From Streptomyces marinisediminis (GTDB lineage: Bacteria; Actinomycetota; Actinomycetes; Streptomycetales; Streptomycetaceae), in the NCBI RefSeq assembly GCF_026262575.1, contig NZ_JAPKFL010000010.1:62001-126000 (forward strand): a stretch of 64,000 bases of DNA. Direction: 5' to 3'. A program made the position numbers and the translations under genes. Below the pieces are notes generated by a model. The model did not search any database. It had not been told where the DNA came from and saw nothing but the letters and a program-made list of their open reading frames with translations. Shown here piece after piece: positions 39,401 through 48,700 of this stretch. Position 1 is the first letter of the stretch; each line of letters begins with the position of its first letter.

Positions 39401-39790
39401 GGTGAGGTCCCCGGCGTCCCCGACGAGCTGGTAGGGGACGCCGTCGCGCTCCACGAAGCGGGTGCGCAGGGCCTCGTGGCGGCGCACCACCGCGGTCAGG
39501 GCCCGCAGCAGCGCGGGACGGTCCAGCGGACCGCGCATCCGCATCGCCACGGGGATGTTGTAGGCCGCGCTGGACCCGTCGAGCTGCGCCAGGAACCACA
39601 GCCGCTGCTGGGCGAAGGAGAGCGCGACGGGCTCGCCGTCCGGCAGGTCGCGGGGCGGCACGGTGTCGAGCGCGGACAGGTCCACGCCCTGCTGCCGCAG
39701 CAGCGTGAGCAGCGCGCGCCGCCGCCTGGCGGGCAGCGCGCGGACCCTGCGGACCAGTTCGGCTCCGCCGTCCCGACGCGTGGTGGTCAT
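30494..39790 (-). CDS. NRPS, C-A(Ser)-PCP-C-A-MT-PCP-C (3098 aa)
   Basis: C1 (HHAVSDGW, His181/182); A1 with code D-V-W-H-F-S-L-V-D-K, the serine code; PCP1 (GGHSL, Ser1086); C2 (HHLIEDA, His1307/1308); A2 with code D-V-K-D-E-T-I-A-A-K, which I do not recognise, and an unusual A5 motif (NICGPTE); a methyltransferase (VIGCGPGS near 2120) inserted between core motifs A8 and A9 of A2, the usual site for N-methylation; PCP2 (GGHSL, Ser2550); and a terminal C3 whose HHxxxDG reads PWGVFDG (Pro2760, Trp2761). There is no TE or reductase. The chain from the 3055-aa PKS should gain Ser and then a second, probably N-methylated residue; how it is released is unclear. ATG start overlaps the upstream stop (ATGA), so translation is likely coupled. 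Confidence 0.95.
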   Translation of the reverse strand: MTTTRRDGGAELVRRVRALPARRRRALLTLLRQQGVDLSALDTVPPRDLPDGEPVALSFAQQRLWFLAQLDGSSAAYNIPVAMRMRGPLDRPALLRALTAVVRRHEALRTRFVERDGVPYQLVGDAGDLTVEEEDLDDPAELPERCAREAATPFDLTRDPLLRVRLLRHSERDHALLVTMHHAVSDGWSVGVFVRELGECYAAFSAGEPAPLAPLPIGYADYAHWQRRRLDAPGRDRHLDFWTERLAGVDPRLTLPTDRPRPAVKTYRGARERFRCPAALLERLRAVGKRYDATAYMTLLAAYQLVLHRYTHATDIAVGTVVAGRNRAELEGLVGFFANTLVMRTDLSGDPDFPELLDRVRAGALAAYEHQDVPFEAVVDALGLERSLSHAPVFQTLFVLQEAQRERTARVGGLEVTPVESDVDATKFDLTLDLTETPDGLVGTVEYNTDLYDRETITRFVGHYTRLLDAIAQTPDAPLSRLEMLPDEERHRVLREWNDTERPFADDRCLHEIFEDAVRRHPERTALVTEDRSWTYAELNAWANRVAHALRGAGIGPDGLVGLCAERSAEMVAGILGTLKAGGAYVPVDPAYPAERIGGLLGGSGTEVVLTQPHLDAAPLAAVPHVLLLDPGGAVRDREGRSLHPLPEDDLPAAGLGLGPAHLAYVIHTSGSTGRPKGVMIEHRAAVNRVEWMQNAYGLTEDDVVLQKTPFSFDVSVWEFFWPLLYGARLAVAAPGGHQDPAYLVAAVRRFAVTTLHFVPSMLRAVVEDPGWPECTSVRRVFASGEALPPELCARHAARHPAPLHNLYGPTEAAVDVSHWTCPADEVPRVVPIGRPIQNIRLYVLNDALRPQGVGCVGQLHIAGVGLARGYLHQPELTRERFVPDPFGGPGERLYRTGDLARWRADGTLEFLGRADDQVKLRGFRIELGEIEHRLAAHPGVRACAVVLREDRPGQPRLVAYVVPADADGAAVPADAGDAADAGRAAPGALGDDPRAALQRHLERALPEHMVPGAYVLLDALPVTAHGKLDRKALPAPGVDAFAQRAYTAPRTGTERLLAGLWAELLGFPADRVGAEDDFFALGGHSLLITVLVARLRESGLRATVRDVFGAPVLAELAARLDQAEDGPEFTVPPNLVPPGCTRLTPAMLPLVELTQEQADTVADAVPGGAANVQDVYPLMPTQEGILFHHLLDPDHDPYLVSTLYVADDEAASTAFVRALQSIVDRHDAMRTAVLTDRLPAPVQVVHRTARLPVEHVRLDPDRDAEEQARALLDRPGRLALDQAPLLRLVVAEDPRSARRYLVLNAHHLIEDATSLRLTLRELALRLAGRAELLADPAPYRDFVAHTLHQQDLADTEAHFRAVLGDVTEPTTPFGLDDVRGDARRVRQLRRTLPEPLTAGLREQAQRLRLSPACLFHAAWARVVAATSGRDDVVFGTVMSGRLQGVPGVERMLGNFINTLPMRVRLAGRSVRELVADVDAGLRELLPRELSPLGLVQRCSGLDGDAPLFSAVANFRHFEPEHGPAAGVRTDDHGVRFLAAADGINYPVSVSLDDFGTQMSLDVQVDDAISGEAVTDYVQTALAGVVAALAADDGRTTAALDVAVLPEDERHRLLVEWNDTAAPVPAPTLPAAFAAQVARTPDRTALVHEDATLSYAEFDARANRLAHWLIERGAGPEVLVAVRMPRSFDLLTAIYGVLKSGAAYLPVDTDLPDERVERMLADGRPLLVLSELPDTAEYPDTAPDVAVLPDHPAYVLYTSGTTGRPKGVVITHRASMNWLAWDQQAFAMAEGERVLLKTSVSFDVSVKELFWPLQVGGSVVIARPGGQKDPEYLASVIRDQGVTDVDFVPSMLAEFLSEPAAAQCTGLRRLEATGEPLPVELAERVWRVLPDVALFNICGPTEVGAALGCRYHPEPGARRVPIGAPVCNTQAYVLDGDLRPLPQGVPGELYIAGDQLARGFLGRPALTAERFVANPFTPGTRMYRTGDLARWRPDGLIEHLGRVDDQLKVRGFRVEPGDVENALHTHPAVHRAVVVPRASGAERALVAYVSPTREWLVDAAEEESAAHLERWERHFDGQRATATAEGEADADADADAGTEPGAGAGAEAGAGADPLGTLRPKRLLVIGCGPGSLLFRYAEECASVHAVDLSAAALDATRRRVAARGWTHVTLHRADALAAVQELAGTTFDTVVLDSVVRCFPHERHLDAVLAGLLPLLADGGRVLVTDVGNLDLLPARACAAEHRAAAGPLTAAELAARTREAVRAEPHLLVSPTHFARLPERLTELGSVELPVRRGDGMEGAGGASDYRYDVLLTKGPAAPAEPHPWLAATTAAGLRELLDGDPPARFGVSGLAHPRVADALRLHADLARWAPGREVPAPGDARAGETGASEAAARELESALRHAESLGYQVALTWSQETPGALDAVFGLGELPPVRARGAYRAPRSANVPQLGRLGPATARTLKEHLAARLPEYMVPSAFVVLEQLPVTPNGKVDKRALPEPGEDDVAKETYVAPRTEAQRTLCRLVGEVLGVGRVGLQDTFLDLGGHSLLATRLTLRVRKETGAELPLAAIFAGATLEELAAALEREPEAAPEVPLPAGDLVREGQEAPLSLQQRDALWFLHRPAHLGSGHENVQLAFRVDGPLDRDAFAGAVRTLVERHAVLRTGYVRRAGGEWVQRVGSAEGFEVAVTELTGDAGHAEDTGPADGAVDTDDAVGAEVTQWLRAERTLPFAPEGPHQLRAHLLALSDDAHVAVLTRPWGVFDGWSVHLVLGELMAGYEALRRGEAPSVEPPPLGYADFARWQRRAVGTAELRRQLGYWRRALAGLPARPALRTDFPRGPVKSYQGSSAEYAVPEELLTRLRAVGQERGATLYTTLLAAFAVLVGGQSEDDDLVIGSAVSHRPRAELEPVVGYFVTLVALRLDVAGDRPFGEVLERARRVTTEAHEHKDVPFTDVARAVGPTPDPAHTPVFQTMFNLLPPEEPPPAAAGETGGTGTAGTAGTAGEAAPAVRQLTVDHGTARYDLNLVARETAGGLRGYLEYSTDLFTRRTAQRLARGFPALLAEIAADPAADVAALRSRAARPAPPGRPAGPEPAD

Positions 39791-42700
39791 CCTCGCCCTC
39801 TCGTCCGGTCCCGCGTGTCCGGCGCGTCCAGCGCGCCGAGCGCGTCGAGTTCCTCGTCGCTCATGCCCTCGATCAGCTCAAGGCCCCGGAGGATGCGCTC
39901 CACGTCGAGCGCACCGCCGTCACCGCCGCCGCCGTCTTCGGTGCCGCCCTCTTCGGTGCCGCCGTCTTCGGTGCCGCCGTCTTCGGTGCCGCCGTCGGCC
40001 GGGGCGCCGCCGTCGGGGGTGCCGTCGGCGGGGGTGCCGTCGGCGGGGGTGCCGTCGGCGACGCCGCCGTCCGGGGCGCCGTCGAGGGCCGCGCCGCGCC
40101 GGGTCAGCTCCGCGGCCATCGCGGTGAGCCGGGGCGCGCTGAAGACGGCCTGCACGGGCAGCTCCACCCCGGTCTCCCGCGTCAGGTGGTTGATCAGCCG
40201 GGTGGCCATCAGCGAGGTGCCGCCGAGGGCGAAGAAGTCGCTCCGGCCCGTCAGGTCACCGGCGTCGACGTGGAGGACGGCGGCCCAGGCCCGGGCCATC
40301 GTCCGCTCGGCCGCACCGAGCGACGCGCCGGGACGCGCGCCCGCCCCGGGGGCCGGGTCGGCCTCCGCGGCCCGGTCGGCCTCCGGCTCCGGCCCGGCGT
40401 CCGGCTCCCGCGCGGCCGGGGGCACGGGTGCGGCCGGGGCCCCGGAGGCGTCGCGGCCGACCCAGTAGCGGCCCGCCTCGAACGCGGTCGCCGGCAGCGC
40501 GACCAGCGCGCGCCGCGCGGGGTGCAGGCCGCGCCAGGGCACCCGGGCGCCGCGCACCCACAGGTGTGCCAGGTGCTCCAGGTCCCGGTCCTCGACGAGC
40601 CCGGCGAGGAACGCCTCGCCCCTGGCCCCGGTCAGCACCGCGCCCAGCGGCCCCGCGTCGTCCTCGGCGTTCCCGAGGTGGACCCGGCCCGCGCGTGCGG
40701 CACGTTCCTCCGCGCCGCCGGCCGGCTCCAGGTCGTCGGCCAGCAGGTCCGCCAGCGCGCCGCGCAGCTCCGTTGGCGAGTCGGCGACGACGGCGAGGCG
40801 TTCGGGCAGCGCCTCGCGGCCCACCTGCGAGGTGTAGGCCACGTCGGCGAGGCTCACCGCCGCCCCGGCGTCGCCGTCGAGGAAGTCGTGGAGCCGCCGC
40901 ACCGCCGTGCGCAGCCGCCGCCGGTCCCGGGCGGAGACGAGCACCACCTGCGGGCCCGCGTCGGGCTCGCCCGCCGGGTCGGCCGGCTGCCGGGGCGGCG
41001 CCTCGACGACCAGGCTGACGTGGCTGCCGCCCGCGGCCACCGAGTTGATCAGGGCCCGGCGGACCGGCGGCGCGGACCCGGCGCCGCGCGGCTCCCACGG
41101 TGTCAGCCGGTCGCACAGCCGCAGCGGGCCGCCGTCGACCGCCAGGTGCGGGTTGGGCGCGCCGACCGCCACCAGCGGGGCCAGCTCGCCGTGGCGCAAC
41201 TGGAGCACGACCTTGGTGAGCTGCGCGATCCCCGCGGCCGCCTCGGGGTGCCCGAGGTTGGACTTCACCGTGCCCACGGCCACCGGGTCGGCCACGCCGC
41301 CGAACACCTCGCGCAGCGCGGCGACCTCGATCTCGTCGGAGAACGCGGCCCCGTTGGCGGCGGCCTCCACGTACCCGACCGACTCCGGCGCCACACCCGC
41401 GCGCTCCAGCGCCCGCCGCATGACCTCCGCCCGGGCCCGGCGGCTGGGCGTCATGAACCCGTTCGACCGGCCGCCGTGCAGGGAGGCGCTCCCCCGGACG
41501 ACGGCGAGCACCGGGTCGCCGTCGCGCAGCGCCGCCTCCAGCGGCTTCAGCAGCACGGCCCCGACGGCCTCGGCGGGCAGGTAGCCGTCCCCGTCGCGGA
41601 AGCTGCGGGCGCCCGGCCCCGTCCCCAGCAGCCCCATCTCGGCCAGGGCCCGGTACTTGTCCGGGTGGACGGTCAGGTTGACGCCGCCGGCCACGGCCAG
41701 CTCCGCCTCGCCGCGCCGGAGGTCGGCGCAGGCCAGGTGGATCGCCATGGCCGAGGAGGTGCACATGCTGTCCACGGCCAGGCTGGGACCCTCCAGGCCG
41801 AAGAAGTGCGAGACGCGGTTGGCGATCAGGTTGTAGGAGGCCGAGGCGGTCAGCGCCGCGAGCGCCGGGTCCGCGGCGTCCGCCTGGTACATCTGGTACG
41901 CCGCGCCGACGTACACCCCCACCCGGCGTCCGTAGCGCCGCTCGATGACCTCCTGGGTCACACCGCCGCGCTCCAGCAGGTGCCACACGGTCTCCAGGAA
42001 CAGCCGCTGCTGCGGGTCCATCGCGGCGGCCTCGCGCGGGGAGACGCCGAAGTGCAGCGGGTCGAACCGGTCGACGCCGTCGAGGAAGGCGCCCCAGGGG
42101 CCGTCGGACGGCGCGCCCTCGGACGCCGGGAGCGCCTCGCGCGGCCACCGGTCGGCCGGGACCTCGGTGACGCTGTCCCGGCCCGCCCGGAGGTTGGCCC
42201 AGAACGCGTCCACGTCCGCCGCCTGCGGGTACCGTCCGCTGACGCCGACGATCGCGACGTCACCGGCGCGTTCGGGCCGCCCGGTGCCCGGTGCGGACGG
42301 GGCCGGGACGGGGGTGGGCCCGGCCGGGGGTTCGGTCCGCGCGGCGGCCGGGGCCGGGGCGGCCGGGGCCGGGGCGGCCGGGGCCGGGGCGGCCGGGGCC
42401 GGGGAGGCCGGGGCCGCGGCGGCCGGGGCCGGGGAGGCCGGGGCCGCCGGGGCGGGGGCCGCCGGGGCCGGGTCGCCGAGCAGCGTGCGCAGGGCGTCGG
42501 TGTGGTGGGTGGCGAAGTAGCGCGCCAGCTCGCGGACCGTCGGCCGCTCGAAGACCAGCGTGCGCGACAGCGCCCCGAAGGCCGGCTCCAGCTCGGCGGT
42601 GACGTTCACCGCGAGCACGGAGTCCATCCCGTACCGCTCCAGCGGCGTGTCGGCGTCGACGCGTCCGGCGTCCAGCTTGAGCGCCGACGCCAGCAGCCGC

Positions 42701-45700
42701 CGCAGGTGGCCGACCGCCCGTTCCTCCAGCGCCGGTTCCGCCCCGGCGCCGGGCACGGCGGCCCCCGGCCCGGCGTCGGCACGCGGCCCGGCCTCCGCGG
42801 CGGCGGGCTCGGCGGCGGGTTCGGCGGGCTCGGCGTGCGGGGCCCGTCCGGTCAGCCGGTCCAGCAGGCCCGCGCGCTCGCCGACCGCGACCAGCAGGCG
42901 GCCTTCGTCCAGGCCGTTGGCCTCGGGCGCCAGCGCGCACCGCAGGGCCCGCAGCCCCCGCGCGGTGTCCAGCGGGGCCAGCCCGGCGTCGCGCAGGTGC
43001 TCGCGCACCCGCGCGGTGCCGCCCATGCCGCCCTCGTCCCACAGCGGCCAGTTCACCGACACCGTGGTGCCGCCGCGCAGCCCGGCGGCCACCAGGTCCG
43101 CGCGGTGGACGGTGTAGGCGTCCAGGAACGCGTTGGCGGCGGCGTAGTCGGCCTGGCCCGGGTTGCCGAAGGCACCGGCCAGGGAGGACAGGCACAGGAA
43201 GAGGTCCAACGGCTGGTCCCGCGTCAGCTCGTCCAGGTGGACGAGCCCGGTCACCTTGGGCGCGAGGACGGCCGCGAACGCCTCGGGGGTCTTGCGCACG
43301 GCGTAGGCGTCGTCGACGACCCCGGCCCCGTGCACCACGCCCGTCAGCGGGCCGTGGTGGTCGGCCACGTGGTCCAGGAGCCGGGCGAGGGCGGCACGGT
43401 CGGTCACGTCCACGCGCTGGTACTCCACCGTCAGCCCGGCGCCCCGCAGGGCGGCCAGCGCGCCGCGCCGCGCCTCGTCCAGCGGCGAGCGTCCGGTGAG
43501 CACCACGGTGGCGTGCGCGACCGACGCGGCGATGTCCCGCGCCAGGACGAGCCCGAGCCCGCCGGCGCCCCCCGTGATCAGGTAGACGCCGTCCTCCCGC
43601 CACGCCGCCGGGGCGTGGTGGGCGGGGGCGACCTCGCGCAGCTCCCGCACGTACCGGCGACCGCCGCGGTAGCGGACCTCCGGCGCGCCCTCGACGGCCG
43701 CCTCCGCCCGCAGGCGGGCGGCCACCGCCGCGGGCTCCGCGCCGTCCAGGCACTCCAGGTACTGGGTGCGCAGCCGGGGTTCCTCCAGGGTGACGGTGCG
43801 CAGCAGGCCGGTCAGCGCGCCGTAGCAGGCCGCGCGCTCGGCGCCGGTGTCCGCGCCGGGCGCGCCCGCCCACACCACCTGGAGCAGCGCGGGCCGCCGC
43901 ACCCCGGCCGCCAGGACGCCGCGGACCACCGTGAACAGGCGCCGGGCCGCCTCGGTGTAGCGCTGGTCCGGCGAGCCGTCGGCGGACGGCAGGACGTGGC
44001 ACGCGGCGCCGTCGGGCAGGGCCGCGCGCAGCGCGTCGCACCCGGCGTCGCCCAGCGGGCCGACCACCACCACGTGGTGCTCGGCGTACTCCGGCGCGGC
44101 GGGCCCGCCGTCCCGGGCGGTCCACCCGGGGCGCAGCAGCACCAGGGCGTCGCCCTCCGCGCGCGGGGTCGAAGGCGCGCCCGGGGACGGAGCCGGGGCG
44201 GGGGACGGAGCCGGCGCGGGCGCGGGCTGCGCGGGCGCCGGGGCGGGCTGTGCGGACGCGCCGGTGTCCAGCCAGCACCGCTCGCGGGCGAAGGGGTAGC
44301 CGGGCAGGCTCACCCGCCGCGCCCCGGCGGACGGGGACGGCGGCTCCCACTCCACCGCGGCCCCCTCGGCCCACAGCCGCAGCAGGGCGTCGCCCGTGCC
44401 GTGCGCCGCCCAGTCGGCCCGCGCCGCCCGGACCGCCGCCGCGTCCGGCCGCCGCCCCGGGCGCACGGTCCCGCGCAGCCACGCGCCCGGCCGCCCGGGG
44501 TCGGACGCGAACGCGGTCAGCCGGGCGCGCGCGTCCGCCAGGGAGGTCGCGGCGAACGCCAGCCGCTCGTCCAGCTCCTCCCGGCCCGTCCGCAGCGTCC
44601 AGGAGACGTCGTGCAGCCGCCCCTCGTCCAGTTCGGCCAGCCGGTCCGCCGTCCGGCGCGCCAGTTCGACGAGCTGGCCCTCGCTCTGCGCCGACAGCAC
44701 CAGCGGCGCGGGGCGCCCGTCCGGCCCGGCCTGCGGCGCGGGCTCGGGCACGTACTCCTCGATGACGACGTGCGCGTTCGAGCCGCCGCCCCCGAAGCTG
44801 GAGACACCGGCCAGCCGGGGGTACGTCCGCCGCCGCCCGTCGGCCTCCAGCGTCGGCCGCCGCCACGGCTCGGTGCGCCGCTGCACCCGCCACGGGGTGG
44901 CGGCGAAGTCGATGTGCGGGTTGAGCGGCTCCGCGTGCAGGCTCGGCACCAGCTCGCCGTGGCGGAGCTGGAGCAGCACCTTCGTGACGCCGGCGATGCC
45001 CGCCGCGCTCTCGGCGTGCCCGATGTTGGACTTCACCGAGCCGATCGCGCAGCTCGGCGGCGCACCACCGAGCCGGTCGAACGCCTTGCCCAGTCCGTCG
45101 ATCTCGATCGGGTCGCCCAGCGAGGTGCCGGTGCCGTGCGCCTCCAGGTAGCTGAGCGCGCGCGGCTCGACCCCGGCCGCCGCCAGCGCGTCCGCGATGA
45201 CCTCGCCCTGCGCCACCGGCGTGGGCACCGAGTACCCGGTGGTCCGGCCGCCGTGGTTGACGGCCGTCCCCTTGATCACCCCGTGGATCTGGTCGCCGTC
45301 CGCGACCGCCCGGTGCAGGGGCTTCAGCAGCACCGCCCCGACGCCCTCGCCGGGCACGTACCCGTCCCCGCCCGCGCCGAAGCTGCGGCACCGGCCGTCG
45401 CTGGAGAGGAACCGGCGCTGCCCCAGGACGAGGTACTTGTTCGGGTGCGGCGTGAGGTTGACGCCGCCCGCGAGCGCCGCGTCGCACTGGCCGCCGCGGA
45501 TGGCCTCGCAGGCGAGGTGGATGGCCGTCAGCGAGGAGGAGCACATGGTGTCCACGGCCAGGCTCGGCCCGTGGAAGTCGTAGAAGTAGGAGACCCGGTT
45601 GGCGACCGTGGAGGCGCTGCCCCACAGCGCCACCGGCTCCCCGCGCTCCTGCGCCTGCGCGCCGTAGAGCTGGTACTCCTGGTACATCACGCCGACGAAC

Positions 45701-48700
45701 ACGCCCACCTTCGCCGACCGGCCCAGCCGCGCACCGGTGTACCCGGCGTCCTCCAGGGTGTGGTGGGCGCACTGGAGGAACAGCCGCTCCTGCGGGTCGA
45801 GGTGTTCGGCCTCAAGCTGGGATATCTGGAAGAACAGCGGGTCGAAGCGGTCGATCTCGTCCAGGAAACCGCCCCACCGGGTGGTGCCCGCGCCGTCCGC
45901 TCCGGCGTGCCGGGCCGGGTCCCAGCGCTCCGCCGGGACCTCGCGCACGCAGTCCCGGCCCGCCCGCAGGTTGCGCCAGAACGCGTCGAGGTCCGGGGCC
46001 TGCGGGTAGCGGCCGCCGACCCCGACGATCGCGATGTCCCCGACCTCGGCGGGCCGGTCGGCGCCGTGGGTCGCGCGGGGCTCGTGGGTGTCGTGGGCGG
46101 GCGCGGACGGCTCGGGTGCCGCGGGCCCCGGCAGGGCGCGCGTCGTCAGACCGGTCAGCTCGACGCACACGCCGCCCGAGGCGTCGAAGACGGTGACGTC
46201 CAGGCGCGCCGCCGCGGCGTCCGTCCCGCTGTCGGGCTGGTACCTGACCCACGCGTACGCCCGCTCCGGGACCGGGGCGCACACCAGCACCCGGTCGACC
46301 GCGAACGGCAGCGCCAGTCGGCCGTCCGCCCCCTCGGTGCCGTCCGTGGGCAGCCACAGGCCGACGGTCGCCTGCAACGCCCCGTCGAGGATGCTCGGGT
46401 GCAGCTCGCAGCCGTCGAGGTGCCGCGCCTCGGCGGGTACCCGCAACTCGGCCAGCACCTGCCGGCGGCCCGCCGCGTCCGTGCCCACGGCCAGCTCCGC
46501 CAGGGCCCGGTGCGCCGGGCCGTAGTCCAGTCCCAGGCGGGCGTAGAGGGCGTAGAGACGGTCCGGGCGGTGCGCGGCGTCCCCGCAGGCCGCCCGCACG
46601 TCCGCCAGGCCCGGCGCCCCCGGGGCGGCGGCCGGGCGCACGCTCGCGCGGCCCTGCCCGCACACCGCCCGCTCGCCCTCCGCACCCGGCTCCCACAGGG
46701 TGTACTCCAGGTCGCCGTCGGACAGCGGGCGCACGTCCACGCGCAGCTCCAGCCCGGCGGGACCGCAGACCGCCGGGCGCAGCCACACCACGTTCACCAG
46801 GGACACCCGCTCCGGCCGCGCGCCGCCCAGCGTGCGGACGACCGCCGCGCGCGCCATCTCCAACTGCGCCACTCCCGGCAGGACGCGGCTGCCGCGCACC
46901 TGGTGGTCGCGCAGGAACGGCTCGTCGCCCACGAAACGCGCCGCGTACGTCGTCGTCCCGTCCTCGGCCACCACGCGGTGCAGCATCGGGTGCGGGGCGG
47001 CGCCACCGTGGGGCCGGGCGAGGTGCTCGGCCAGCGCCCGCACGGTCTGGTGGCCGCCGAGTGCTCCGGAGTCGAGCGTCAGGCCGTAGCGGTCACCGAG
47101 CCGTTCGGCCAGCTTGGCCGTGGCGGCCCAGTCGAGGCCGAACTCCGCGAGCCCCACCTCGGGCCGCACCTCACCGACCGGCACCCCGAGCAGCCCGGCG
47201 ACCTCCTCGGTGAGCACCGCACACACCTCCTCCACCCCCTCCGGCAGCCGCGACACGGGAGCGGAGACGGGAGCGGACGCGGGAGCGGGCCGGGGAGCCG
47301 GGGCGGGCGCGGGCGCCGGGCTCAGGGCGGGCGCCGGAGCCGGGGCCGCCGCGGGAGCGTCAACCTCCACCGGAGCCGGTGCCGACGCCGGGGCCGACGC
47401 GGAAGCGGACGCGGGGGCCGGTGCCGGGGTAGCGGTCGCGGGGGCCGGGGCGGACGCCGCGCGCGAAGCGGGGACCTCGGTCGCCAGCCACCCCGCCAAC
47501 TCCGCGATCGTCCGATGCTCGAACATCACCGTCGGCGACAACGACACCGACAACCGATCCTCCAACTCTCCCACCAACGCCAACAAATCCGCCGAACCCA
47601 ACCCCAACTCGTAAAACCCCAACCCCTCATCCACCTGCCCGACCGCCAACCCCAACCGCGCACCCACCAACTCCCGCAACACCACCACCAGGTCACCGCC
47701 ACCCGGCGCACCCGACACCACAGGCGCGACAGGCGCGGCGGGCGCGGCGGGCGCGGGTTCCAGGGCCGGGGCGGACGCCGCACCCGACGCCGGGACCTCG
47801 GTCGCCAGCCACCCCGCCAACTCCGCGATCGTCCGATGCTCGAACATCACCGTCGGCGACAACGACACCGACAACCGATCCTCCAACTCCCCCACCAACG
47901 CCAACAAATCCGCCGAACCCAACCCCAACTCGTAAAACCCCAACCCCTCATCCACCTGCCCGACCGCCAACCCCAACCGCGCACCCACCAACTCCCGCAA
48001 CACCACCACCAGGTCACCGCCACCCGGCGCACCCGACACCACAGGCGCGGCGGACGCGACGGGCGCGGCGGGCGCACCCGGCGCCGCCGGGGTGGCCCGC
48101 GGAGCGTCCTCGCGCACGTCGAGCGAGGCCACCTCCCGCACCCGCTTGCCGACGAACTGCCCCACCTCGGCGACCTTGGCCCCGGACGCGTCGTAGAACT
48201 CCACCGCCAGACGCACCAGTTCGTCGTCCCGGCGCACCGAGGCGGCCGGCACCCGCACGAAGCAGCGCTCGCCCAGCCCGCCCGCCGCCCGGAACGACTC
48301 GAACATCAGCGGCAGGTAGAGCCCCGGCCCCTCGTTGCCGTCGTGCAGCATGCCGATGCCCACCCCGCCGCCGAGCAGCCCGGCCTCGAAGAGCGCCGGG
48401 TGGAAGAGGAAGGCGTCCGTGCTGCCCCGGTACTCCGGGGCGAGCGCCAGCTCCGCGACCCAGTCGTCCGGCCGGTGGTGGACCGCACCCTCGATCTTCA
48501 TCAGGCCCGAGTGGCGCAGGTCGTTCTCCCGGCACCAGGTGTAGATGTCGGTGAGCCGGGTGACCCGCTCGGCCCCGGCGAGCGGCAGCGCCAGCCGCTC
48601 GGCGTAGGGCCGCACGGGGCTGGGGTGCGCGGCCACCACCGCGTGGACGACCTCGGTGGCGTCCCCGGGGCGCCGGCTGCGCACCTCGACGCGCCACCCC

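Noticed and set aside
47465-48065. Tandem ACPs as a beta-branching site
   Set aside because: Beta-branching ACPs usually have a Trp a few residues after the Ser; these read GSADLLALVGEL, and no HMGS cassette is visible.
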